From Paracidovorax citrulli (GTDB lineage Bacteria; Pseudomonadota; Gammaproteobacteria; Burkholderiales; Burkholderiaceae_C): DNA of 64,000 bases. Numbering within the stretch: position 1 is the first letter of the stretch; each line of letters opens with the position of its first letter. Positions 37,192 to 45,116 of the stretch are shown piece by piece. The DNA is taken from positions 1-64,000 of the forward strand of contig NZ_FNEY01000010.1 of NCBI RefSeq assembly GCF_900100305.1, read 5' to 3'. Under the pieces are notes generated by a model, which worked only from the letters and a program-made list of their open reading frames with translations, was not told where the DNA came from and made no database searches. The position numbers were made by a program, and so were the translations under genes.

Positions 37192-38220
37192 ATGGATTCC
37201 CTGACCCAGATCGCCCTCGGCTCCGCCGTTTCCCTGGCCGCCATGGGCCGGCGCACCGCCGCGTGGAAAGCAGTGCTGTGGGGGGCCGTGGCGGGCACGC
37301 TGCCCGACCTGGATGCCCTCATCGACCGTGGCGACCCCATCGCCAACATGGTCCAGCACCGCGCCGACACCCACGCCCTGCTCTACCTTTCCCTGCTCGC
37401 ACCATTGCTGGGCGCGCTGGCGGCCCGGCTCCACGGGGAAGGTTTCCAGTGGAAGCGATGGTGGCTGGCCCTGTGGCTCGCGCTCGCCACGCATCCGCTG
37501 CTCGACTGGATGACGGTGTACGGCACGCAACTGCTGCGCCCGTTCACCGACCACCCCTACGGGCTCGGCAGCATCTTCATCATCGATCCGCTCTACACCG
37601 TGCCGCTCATCGTGGGCGTGGTCGCGGCGCTCGCGATTTCCGACCAGCGCGGGCTGCGCTGGAACGCAGCGGGACTGTGGTTGAGCACCGCCTACCTGGC
37701 ATGGGGCTTCGCGGTCCAGCAGCACGTCGCCGCGGTCGCCCGGGCATCGCTCGAAGCCATCGGCTGGCCCGCCGGCCAGGTGCTCGTGACGCCCACGCCA
37801 TTCAACACCCTCGCCTGGCGGGTGGTCGCCGTGGCGCCCGGGCAGTATGCGGAAGGCTTCTATGCACTCGCCGACCGGGGCCGGCCCATCCGCTTCACGC
37901 TGCACGACCGAGGCGAGGCGCTCATCGCGCAGTTCGCTGCGCAGCCGCCGGTGCGGCAGGTGGCGGCTTTCAGCCACGGCTTCTACCGCATGCGTGAACA
38001 CGGCGGCCACGTCCAGATCACGGACCTGCGCATGGGCCAGGAACCCGCATACACCTTCCACTTCGACCTGGGCACCCCCGCGGACCTCGCGGCGGGCCGC
38101 GGGAACGTGGTCCAGCGCTGGCAGCGCCCGGACGCAGCCACCGCCCTGCCCGCCCTGGGGCGCCGCATCCTCGGGCACGGCGGCGGAAATGGCATGTTCG
38201 GCACGCCGTCGCCCCCCTGA
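37192..38220 (+). CDS. membrane-bound metal-dependent hydrolase (DUF457/YdjM-like)
   Basis: This 342-aa protein starts at ATG 37192, giving the family-typical MDSLTQIALGSAV. His and Asp motifs of the family are visible: GTLPDLDALID, HRADTHALLY and LALATHPLLDWMTVYGTQLL. Several hydrophobic helices (about 11-30, 62-78, 85-103, 140-156, 170-186) mark an inner-membrane protein. The C-terminal 150 residues are soluble, periplasmic or cytosolic, beta-rich. Function of the family is unclear (YdjM is LexA-regulated). The sensor kinase gene follows 39 bp downstream. Confidence 0.82.
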   Translation: MDSLTQIALGSAVSLAAMGRRTAAWKAVLWGAVAGTLPDLDALIDRGDPIANMVQHRADTHALLYLSLLAPLLGALAARLHGEGFQWKRWWLALWLALATHPLLDWMTVYGTQLLRPFTDHPYGLGSIFIIDPLYTVPLIVGVVAALAISDQRGLRWNAAGLWLSTAYLAWGFAVQQHVAAVARASLEAIGWPAGQVLVTPTPFNTLAWRVVAVAPGQYAEGFYALADRGRPIRFTLHDRGEALIAQFAAQPPVRQVAAFSHGFYRMREHGGHVQITDLRMGQEPAYTFHFDLGTPADLAAGRGNVVQRWQRPDAATALPALGRRILGHGGGNGMFGTPSPP

Positions 38221-38259
38221 GGCGTTCCCCACCGCACAGGAACGTGGCAAGCTAGCCGC

Positions 38260-40047
38260 ATGCACCAGACATCCCTCCCCAGCACCACCGCAGAGCAGTC
38301 CCCGGCCCTGCCCGTGCACGGCGCGCATGGCAGCCGGCGGCTGCGCGTTCTGGTGGTCGGCACCCTGCTGCTGACGCTCACGGTCACGTGGCTCCTGGTC
38401 GCCGTCTTGCTGAACACCAAATGGCAGGACGCTGTGCGCTCCCAGGAGCGGCAGAACGCCAACCTGGCCCGGGTGCTGGAAGAGCAGACGCTCCGCGTCC
38501 TGGCGGCCGCCGACCAGGCCACACTGCGCGTGGCGGCGGAAGTCCGCAGCGGCGAATTCAGCGAGCAGGACTACGCGCTGTTCGCCAACGAGACCGGGCT
38601 GGCACCCGACATCCTCACCCAGTTGTCCATCGTGGGCCCCGACGGCCGTTTCGTCGGCAGCAACCTCGATCCCTCGGCGGCCCGCAACCAGGACACCGAC
38701 CTGAGCGAGCGCGAACATATCCGGGTGCACCTGGAGCCCGGCAAGGAACCCAGGGCGCGGACGCGGATGTCCGCATCGGGACTGTTCGTCGGCAGGCCCG
38801 TGACCGGGCGGGTCTCCGGCCGCCGGACCATGCAGTTGAGCCGGCCCATCGTCGGCAGCAACCGCTACCTGCACGGCGTGGTGGTCGCCTCGCTCAATCC
38901 GGGCTACTTCGAGCAGGTGTACGGGAGCGTGGACATCGGCGCGCAGGGCGCGGTCGCGCTCATGGGCGCGGACTTCAACGTGCTGGCCCGGGTGATCGGA
39001 GCCCAGGCGGAAAGCATCGACAAGACCATCGAATTCCCGCCAGGCCATCCCCTCACCGACACCACCCGGACGCAGGGCACCTACCAGCGCGTCAGCCATA
39101 TCGACGGACTGGGCCGCATCACCGCCTTCCATCGCGTGCCGGGGTATCCGCTGACCGTCCTCGTCTCCACCACCGACGACGAGGCCCTGGCGGAATGGAA
39201 GACCATGCGGACCTTCACCGTGGTGTTCGCCGGGCTTTTTTCCGCGACGCTGATCGCCCTCGGCGCGGGATTCCTGCGGGGGCTGCACCAGCTGGAGCAG
39301 AAGAACCTGGCGCTAGCTGCGAGCGAGGCCCAGGCCCGTTCCGCCAACCGGGCCAAGAGCGAATTCCTGACGGCCATCTCGCACGAACTGCGCACCCCCC
39401 TCACCAGCATCCACGGGTTCGCCGAACTCATGGAGCAGCGCCTGGAACAGCCGTCCTACCGCGAGGCCGCCGGCCTCATCCGCAGCGCGGCGGAACATCT
39501 CAACACGCTGCTGTCCGAGATCCTGGATCTGGCCAAGGTCCAGGCCGGCGCCATGCCCATCGTGCCCGGGGACCATGCCGTGCGCGAACTCGTCGGCACC
39601 ACCGTCGATCTCTTCGCCATCTCGGCAGTGCAGAAAGGGCTCACGCTGGAAATGCACATCGCTCCCGGCGTCCCGCAGGTACTGCGGTGCGACGGCCTGC
39701 GGCTGAAGCAGATCCTCAACAACCTGCTGAGCAACGCGCTCAAGTTCACGCGGGAGGGGGGCGTGCGACTGGAGACGGACACCGCCGACGGCCACAGCGT
39801 GCGCTTCCGGGTCACCGATACCGGCCCCGGCATCCCCGCCGATCTGCACGAGGTCATCTTCGAGAAATTCAGCCAGGGCAGCGCCGACGTGAGCACGCAG
39901 CACGGCGGCACCGGCCTGGGACTGGCGCTCTCGCGCGGACTGGCCGAGCTCATGGGCGGCCGCCTGACCGTGGCCTCGGAGCCGGGCCAGGGCGCCTGCT
40001 TCACGCTGGAGCTGCCGATGCACCCGCCGGCCGCCGACGGGGCCTGA
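38260..40047 (+). CDS. membrane sensor histidine kinase with periplasmic PDC-type domain
   Basis: This 595-aa protein has TM1 at about 29-52, a periplasmic double-Cache/PDC-like domain (53-316; SIVGPDGRFVGSN, LSEREHIRVHLE, LSRPIVG) and TM2 at about 318-340. A short coiled coil precedes HisKA with phospho-acceptor His375 in SEFLTAISHELRTPLTS. HATPase_c follows, with N box LKQILNNLLSNALKF, G1 DTGPGIP and G2 GGTGLGLALS. There is no receiver domain and no response-regulator gene next to it, so its partner is elsewhere. Possibly transcribed with the preceding gene. The ligand is unknown; PDC domains often bind amino acids or carboxylates. Confidence 0.92.
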   Translation: MHQTSLPSTTAEQSPALPVHGAHGSRRLRVLVVGTLLLTLTVTWLLVAVLLNTKWQDAVRSQERQNANLARVLEEQTLRVLAAADQATLRVAAEVRSGEFSEQDYALFANETGLAPDILTQLSIVGPDGRFVGSNLDPSAARNQDTDLSEREHIRVHLEPGKEPRARTRMSASGLFVGRPVTGRVSGRRTMQLSRPIVGSNRYLHGVVVASLNPGYFEQVYGSVDIGAQGAVALMGADFNVLARVIGAQAESIDKTIEFPPGHPLTDTTRTQGTYQRVSHIDGLGRITAFHRVPGYPLTVLVSTTDDEALAEWKTMRTFTVVFAGLFSATLIALGAGFLRGLHQLEQKNLALAASEAQARSANRAKSEFLTAISHELRTPLTSIHGFAELMEQRLEQPSYREAAGLIRSAAEHLNTLLSEILDLAKVQAGAMPIVPGDHAVRELVGTTVDLFAISAVQKGLTLEMHIAPGVPQVLRCDGLRLKQILNNLLSNALKFTREGGVRLETDTADGHSVRFRVTDTGPGIPADLHEVIFEKFSQGSADVSTQHGGTGLGLALSRGLAELMGGRLTVASEPGQGACFTLELPMHPPAADGA

Positions 40048-40104
40048 CGCCTCCGCACCTGCCCGCCCCCCCGGCCATGGCCGACCCCTTTTTCCTGGAC
40101 GTCC

Positions 40105-40140
40105 CGGAAACAGAAAGGGCCGGCGCATGCGCGCCGGCCC
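40105..40140 (-). terminator. intrinsic terminator after ompW
   Basis: A 10-bp stem GGGCCGGCGC / GCGCCGGCCC (40117-40126 and 40131-40140, loop ATGC) is followed on the minus strand by TTTCTGTTTCC. It lies 48 nt past the ompW stop and may also stop plus-strand reading from the sensor kinase. Confidence 0.75.
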
Positions 40141-40188
40141 CCGGACGGTCCCACCAGGACAGAAAGCCCCCAGGAGCCTCCCTCCCGG

Positions 40189-40791
40189 TCAGAAGCGCCA
40201 GCCCAGGCCCACGCCGGCAAGCACCGGATCGATCTTGAGCGTGCCCAGCTTGGCGCCATTGGCAGCCACGTCCGTGCGGATATACACCTTCTTGATGTCG
40301 AAGTTCAGCGACAGGTTCTTGGTGAGCGGAATGTCCACGCCGACCTGCAGGGCGCCGCCCCAGCTGCTCTTGTCGATGCTCACGCCGGCGGGCAGGCGCA
40401 CGCTGGAAAATCGCGTGTAGTTGATGCCGGCGCCCACATAGGGCCGGAAGCCGGGCGCGTCGAAGTGGTACTGCACCATCAGCGACGGCGGCAGGTGCTT
40501 CAGCGTGCCGATCTGGGCGCCCAGGGCACTGGAGCGCACATCCTGCTTCTGGGGCACGGTCAGCACCAGCTCCGCGGCGATGTTCTTGTCGAAAAAGTAC
40601 GAGATATCGACTTCAGGAATGGTCTTGTTGTTGATCGACAGGCCCAGGCCGGTGCTGTCCTTGTTGGCACTGTCCAGGTGCACCGCGCGGGCGCGGACCA
40701 TCCAGGGGCCTTGGCCGTCGGCAGCCTGCGCATGGGCAGCGCCGGAAGTCAGAACGCACAGGGCAGCCAGGGCGAGGAGATTCTTTTTCAT
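40189..40791 (-). CDS. ompW: OmpW-family outer membrane beta-barrel protein
   Basis: This 200-aa precursor has a signal peptide (KKNLLALAALCVLTSGAAHA, cleavage before QAADG). The mature part shows OmpW features: WMVRARAVHL at the start, an IPEVDISYFFDKNIAAELVL strand pair, LPPSLMVQYHF, FRPYVGAGINYTRF, and a C-terminal aromatic GVGLGWRF. It forms an 8-stranded barrel with a hydrophobic channel. ATG at 40791 lacks a Shine-Dalgarno (CTCCT precedes), so the start rests on the signal peptide. A terminator follows. Confidence 0.92.
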   Translation of the reverse strand: MKKNLLALAALCVLTSGAAHAQAADGQGPWMVRARAVHLDSANKDSTGLGLSINNKTIPEVDISYFFDKNIAAELVLTVPQKQDVRSSALGAQIGTLKHLPPSLMVQYHFDAPGFRPYVGAGINYTRFSSVRLPAGVSIDKSSWGGALQVGVDIPLTKNLSLNFDIKKVYIRTDVAANGAKLGTLKIDPVLAGVGLGWRF

Positions 40792-40893
40792 AGGAGAACT
40801 CGATGCGGTTGAACGGGGACGGCCCCCGTGGACGCATTGGGCTTGCAAAACGCCCTGCCCGCCTTGCCACAGATCAAAAGGCCATGCGGGGTC

Positions 40894-41880
40894 TCAATGC
40901 GTCCCGGCCTTGCGCCCGCGCCAGCGTTGCACGAGCGTCACGCCGGCCAGCACCAGCGCGCCGGCCACGATGCCGCTCGCGGCATTGAGCAGGTTGAGCA
41001 CCACCACGTGCAGGAGCCCGCCCTGCACAGCAGCGGAGGCCCATCCTTCCACCGCGTGGTGCAGCGGAGGCAGGCCGTGCACCAGGATGCCTCCACCGAC
41101 CAGGAACATGGCGGCGGTCCCCGCGACGGAAAGCGCCTTCATCAGCCAGGGCGCCGTCGCCACGATGCCGCGACCCAGCACGCGCAGGGCGCCGAAGGAG
41201 CGGTGGCTGAGCCAGAGACCGGCGTCATCGAGCTTCACGATGCCGGCGACCAGCCCGTACACCCCGGCGGTCATGACCAGCGCGATTCCCGACAGCACCG
41301 CCACCTGCTGGCTGAAAGGCGCGCCGGCCACCGTGCCCAGCGTGATCGCGATGATCTCCGCGGACAGGATGAAATCCGTACGGACCGCTCCGCGCACCTT
41401 GTCCTTCTCGAAGGCTGCCATGTCCACGGCGGCGTTCGCGGCGGCCTGGGCGTGGGCCTCGCGGTCCGCTTCCTTTCCCGCGCCGTCATGGTGCAGGAAC
41501 CGGTGCGCCAGCTTCTCCGCGCCTTCGAAGCACAGGAACGCCCCTCCCAGCATCAGCAAAGGCGTGACGGCCCAGGGAATGAACGCGCTGATCAACAGCG
41601 CCGCGGGCACCAGGATGGCCTTGTTCACGAGCGAACCCTTGGCCACCGCCCAGACCACCGGCAGTTCGCGCTCGGCGCGCACGCCGGTCACCTGCTGCGC
41701 GTTCAGCGCGAGGTCGTCGCCGAGCACACCGGCGGTCTTCTGCGCGGCCGCCTTGGTCATCACCGACACATCGTCGGCCATCGCGACGCTCTTCTTCGCC
41801 GCCACTTTGGTCATCAGGGCGACGTCGTCGAGCACCGCGGCGATATCGTCGAGCAGGGTGAGAAGGCTGGCGCCGGCCAT
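40894..41880 (-). CDS. DUF808 family inner-membrane protein
   Basis: This 328-aa protein begins [20 protein letters not shown], the DUF808 (YedI-like) signature, followed by two AAxKT repeats ([27 protein letters not shown]). Four to five hydrophobic segments (about 83-115, 178-215, 243-262, 288-318) mark a multi-pass membrane protein. A conserved LAHRFLHH and [14 protein letters not shown] lie between them. Function unknown in the family. It precedes ompW on the same strand by 102 bp. Confidence 0.88.
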   Translation of the reverse strand: MAGASLLTLLDDIAAVLDDVALMTKVAAKKSVAMADDVSVMTKAAAQKTAGVLGDDLALNAQQVTGVRAERELPVVWAVAKGSLVNKAILVPAALLISAFIPWAVTPLLMLGGAFLCFEGAEKLAHRFLHHDGAGKEADREAHAQAAANAAVDMAAFEKDKVRGAVRTDFILSAEIIAITLGTVAGAPFSQQVAVLSGIALVMTAGVYGLVAGIVKLDDAGLWLSHRSFGALRVLGRGIVATAPWLMKALSVAGTAAMFLVGGGILVHGLPPLHHAVEGWASAAVQGGLLHVVVLNLLNAASGIVAGALVLAGVTLVQRWRGRKAGTH

Positions 41881-42062
41881 GCGAAGCTCCGTGGTTGAGA
41901 GGCGCCGATTATGGGGGCCATGCCGGGTACGCCGCCGGCATGCACGAGAGGAAACACCCTTGCAAAAGCCAAGGTTGAGAAAATTGAATATGCTCTACTG
42001 TGGGCATCGTCCAGCTCTCTCTTCCGACGGGCAGCCTCCTCCTCACGTATTTCCACCCCTCC

Positions 42063-43850
42063 ATGACGCTCCCGATCAGCGCAGAACAGCAACGGCTGAC
42101 GGCCCTGCGGGCCACCGGTCTGCTGGACACTCCGCCGACCGAGGAGTTCGACCGCATCACCCGGCTGGCCAGCCGCCTTTTCGACGTTCCCATCGCGCTC
42201 GTCAGCCTGGTGGACGCGGACCGCCAATGGTTCAAGTCGCAGATCGGGTTGCCGGTCCGCGAAACCTGCCGCGAGGATGCCTTCTGCGATCACACCATCC
42301 GAACCTCCGAGGTCATGGTCGTGGAAGACGCGCTGCAGGATCCACGTTTCGCCGCCAATCCGCTCGTCCAGGGGCCACCGCACATCCGCTTCTATGCCGG
42401 CGCGCCCCTGATCCTGCGGGGCCACCACCACCTGGGCAGCCTGTGCCTCATCGACTCCGTGCCCCGTGCGTTCGATACCGCACAGCAGCGGCAACTGGCA
42501 GACCTGGCCGCGCTGGTGATGGCCCAGATCGACCTGCAGTGCGCCGCCGCGCGCCTGGACGAATCCACCCTGCTGCCGAACCGGACGCAACTGCTGCAGG
42601 ACCTCCATGGGCTGTGCCTGGCGGCGCCCGGCGAGCAGCGCGTGCTGGTCCTGCTCGAACTCCTGCCGCACGACGGCATCATGGATGCCGCCCGCGCCAT
42701 CGGCATGCAGCCCATCGAACAGCTGACCTACGAGGCGGGCAGGCGGCTGGCCGGCTTCGTCGGCAGCCAGTCCCGCGTGTACCACACCGGCGTTGCCCGG
42801 CTGGCCCTCGTGCTGCGGGACACCGACGGACAGACCGTGGCGCAATTCACGCAGCAATTGCTGGACACCCTGGCCGCGCCGCTGTCCACGGGCTCGGGCA
42901 TCGTCATCAACCAGCGGCGACGCATCGGCCTGGCCCCCTTCACGCTGGAGCCGGCGGACGCCGTCGATTCCCTGCGGCGCGCCAACGCCGCGCTCTACCA
43001 CCAGCCGATGTCCGGCACGGCGGTCTGCAGCTACGACGCCGCGGTGGACCTCAGCTACCGCCGCTCCTACGAGCTGATGGCCAGCATCCCCCGTGCGCTG
43101 ATGGCGGGAGAATTCCGGCTCGTGTACCAGCCCCAGTTCGAGCGTGCTTCCACGCGCTACACCTGCATGGAGGCCCTGCTGCGCTGGGACCATCCCCAAC
43201 TGGGTACGGTGTCACCCGGCGACTTCATTCCCCTGCTGGAAAAGACCACCTACATCCAGGCCGTCACCGAATGGGTGCTGCACACGGCGCTGGCGCAGGT
43301 CCGCGCGTGGGAAGACGCCGGCCTGGAGGTGGACGTGGCGATCAACGTGTCGCCGCGCAACCTCGAGCAGCCCGGGTTCGCCGGCATGCTCCGGGATGCC
43401 TTCGCCCGGCACAGGCTCGCCCCATCGCGCCTCGAGATCGAGTGCACCGAAAACGCCGTGCTGACGGAAGGCCCCACGCTGGAAGGCATCAAGGCGGCCC
43501 GCGCAATGGGCGTGCGCGTGGCGCTCGACGATTTCGGCACCGGCTACTGCAATTTCGGGTGCCTCTACGACCTCTCGGCCGAGGTACTCAAGCTCGACCA
43601 GGCCCTGATCCGGCCCATCGGGACCGATGCCCGCGCGCTCGATGTCGTGCGCGGCATGGTCCAGCTCGGCCACACCCTGGGCTACCGCCTCCTGGCCGAA
43701 GGCGTGGAAACCGCCGAAGTGTTCGACCAGCTCATGGAGCTCGGCTGCGACCAGGTGCAGGGCTATTACCTGAGCCGCCCCCTGCCGCCCGCCGAGGCCT
43801 TCGCCTTCGTGCATCGCTGGAACCGGCTCGTCACGCTCGAGCAGGGCTGA
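42063..43850 (+). CDS. GAF / degenerate GGDEF / EAL cyclic-di-GMP phosphodiesterase
   Basis: This 595-aa protein is taken from ATG 42063 (GTG 42000 also in frame). The N-terminal GAF domain (about 20-165) begins LRATGLLDTPPTEEFDRITR. A remnant GGDEF region (170-330; DESTLLPNRTQLLQDL) lacks a GGDEF motif. The C-terminal EAL domain (about 345-590) has MEALLRWDHP, NVSPRNL, EIECTEN, LDDFGTGYCNF, VLKLDQALI and LAEGVET, so the metal and catalytic Glu/Asp/Lys residues are present and it should hydrolyse c-di-GMP. No membrane segments; cytosolic sensor. The preceding spacer (41881-42062) is AT-richer. Confidence 0.88.
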   Translation: MTLPISAEQQRLTALRATGLLDTPPTEEFDRITRLASRLFDVPIALVSLVDADRQWFKSQIGLPVRETCREDAFCDHTIRTSEVMVVEDALQDPRFAANPLVQGPPHIRFYAGAPLILRGHHHLGSLCLIDSVPRAFDTAQQRQLADLAALVMAQIDLQCAAARLDESTLLPNRTQLLQDLHGLCLAAPGEQRVLVLLELLPHDGIMDAARAIGMQPIEQLTYEAGRRLAGFVGSQSRVYHTGVARLALVLRDTDGQTVAQFTQQLLDTLAAPLSTGSGIVINQRRRIGLAPFTLEPADAVDSLRRANAALYHQPMSGTAVCSYDAAVDLSYRRSYELMASIPRALMAGEFRLVYQPQFERASTRYTCMEALLRWDHPQLGTVSPGDFIPLLEKTTYIQAVTEWVLHTALAQVRAWEDAGLEVDVAINVSPRNLEQPGFAGMLRDAFARHRLAPSRLEIECTENAVLTEGPTLEGIKAARAMGVRVALDDFGTGYCNFGCLYDLSAEVLKLDQALIRPIGTDARALDVVRGMVQLGHTLGYRLLAEGVETAEVFDQLMELGCDQVQGYYLSRPLPPAEAFAFVHRWNRLVTLEQG

Positions 43851-43895
43851 GCGGGCGGGAACAACGCCGCGTTTCCGGCCGCGCCGTGGCGGCAG

Positions 43896-44351
43896 CTAAC
43901 GCTCCGCGTCGGACGGCCTGCGCTTCGGATCGAAGGGAAAGTCCGGCTGCAGGATATCCACGCACGCCTCGCAGGCCAGGAACCGGGACCGCTGCCCACG
44001 GCTCACCGCACCCCATCCCGTTCCGCTGTCGATGGATACCGTCACGGTCCGGCCATCCGAAAAGACCACGGTGGCATCCGCCGAGCAATCGTCCAGGATG
44101 GCATTGCGCCGGTACGAGCCGCTGTCCGTCAGGGCGGCATGCTGCAGGAAAAATTTCACCCGCCTGGCATCCAGCGCCAGACCACGGCAATCCACTTCCG
44201 GAGCGAATCGCGCCTGGGCCGCAGGGCGTTCGATGGAGATTTTCTGAATTTTCGCGTGCGCGAAGGGAAGGTTTTCTGTTCCCGCGTTGGCGCCAACAGC
44301 CCAGAGGGCCGACAACACAAGCCAAAGCGAACATATGTATGACGACCTCAT
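43896..44351 (-). CDS. periplasmic Cys-rich protein, candidate immunity to the adjacent amidase
   Basis: This 151-aa protein has a clear Sec signal (SLWLVLSALWAVGANA, cleavage near residue 23). The mature protein has four Cys (VDCRG, DDCSA, ACEAC), consistent with two disulfides in the periplasm, and a beta-rich pattern. Its ATG overlaps the TGA of the amidase gene (ATGA at 44348-44351), so the two are co-translated. A secreted inhibitor encoded directly after a peptidoglycan amidase is the usual order of type VI effector-immunity pairs; that role is inference. It is not similar to a family I know. Confidence 0.6.
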   Translation of the reverse strand: MRSSYICSLWLVLSALWAVGANAGTENLPFAHAKIQKISIERPAAQARFAPEVDCRGLALDARRVKFFLQHAALTDSGSYRRNAILDDCSADATVVFSDGRTVTVSIDSGTGWGAVSRGQRSRFLACEACVDILQPDFPFDPKRRPSDAER

Positions 44352-45040
44352 TTCAGAACAGCAGTAGCAGCCTCGGTTCTCTGCTTATAGCTGACATCAG
44401 GATGTCGATGAATCTCTTCCAATGGCACGTGCAGAGTACTGACCAATCCCCTCAATAAATACTGCAAAGCTCCTTGCTGCGCAGTAGTGAGCGGATCATA
44501 GACACCAAATTTTTCGATAAAGGAGTTCTTTTCAATATCCGTGAGTCCTGCGGGCATGCGAACGTGGGCTGGCAGCCGGCATTTTCCGACAATTTCTATT
44601 CCCACGCTATCCAAGTTGGAAGGATAGCGCTGCGGAACAGTCTTCACCATCTCCAGCCGGTTGGTCGCATCTGGCGAGAACTTCCGGTACCTGATGATTT
44701 CCGAGGGTGTGCATCGGTGTTCAGCCATGCAGCGGGCCTTTATTTTTCCTACGTGCCTCGTAGTTCGAAACAGAGAGGCCGTTTGGTAAATGCACCCATT
44801 TTTTGCAACAAGAAAATGGGCGCCATTCGCATTTGCCCGAGCATAGCTGGCAAACACTGCAAATTCATCCTCCGAATCCGTTTGATGAATTACCAATCCG
44901 CGCACAAGCGCCATTGAAGATCGCTCAATGGCTGGGAAACGCCTTTCCTTGACACGCGAATCTCCCACGATGATTCCCATATCGTTTACATTGAACATCA
45001 AAAAATAAATTTCCAAGTCGCACTGGTTCCCAATTTTCAT
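44348..45040 (-). CDS. N-acetylmuramoyl-L-alanine amidase-like (Amidase_2) protein
   Basis: This 230-aa protein lacks a Sec signal. The Amidase_2/PGRP fold is indicated by the first Zn ligand His52 in GLVIHQTDS, AHFLVAKNG (73-82), TRHVGKI, SVGIEIVG (145-152) and the last ligand region IHRHPDVSYKQRTEA (His213). It would cut between MurNAc and L-Ala. Base composition is strikingly AT-rich compared with neighbours, with AAT/ATT codons, a sign of recent acquisition. Lack of a leader plus a periplasmic partner gene fits a type VI effector, but no T6SS gene is nearby. It lies 76 bp after purL on the same strand. A palindrome CGAAAATTTTCG (45091-45102) is in the spacer. Confidence 0.78.
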   Translation of the reverse strand: MKIGNQCDLEIYFLMFNVNDMGIIVGDSRVKERRFPAIERSSMALVRGLVIHQTDSEDEFAVFASYARANANGAHFLVAKNGCIYQTASLFRTTRHVGKIKARCMAEHRCTPSEIIRYRKFSPDATNRLEMVKTVPQRYPSNLDSVGIEIVGKCRLPAHVRMPAGLTDIEKNSFIEKFGVYDPLTTAQQGALQYLLRGLVSTLHVPLEEIHRHPDVSYKQRTEAATAVLK

Positions 45041-45116
45041 CAGGAATATTGCTCCCGGACATTAATTTAATAAATACCCAACATAAACAACGAAAATTTT
45101 CGCGAGCAGAACCGTC

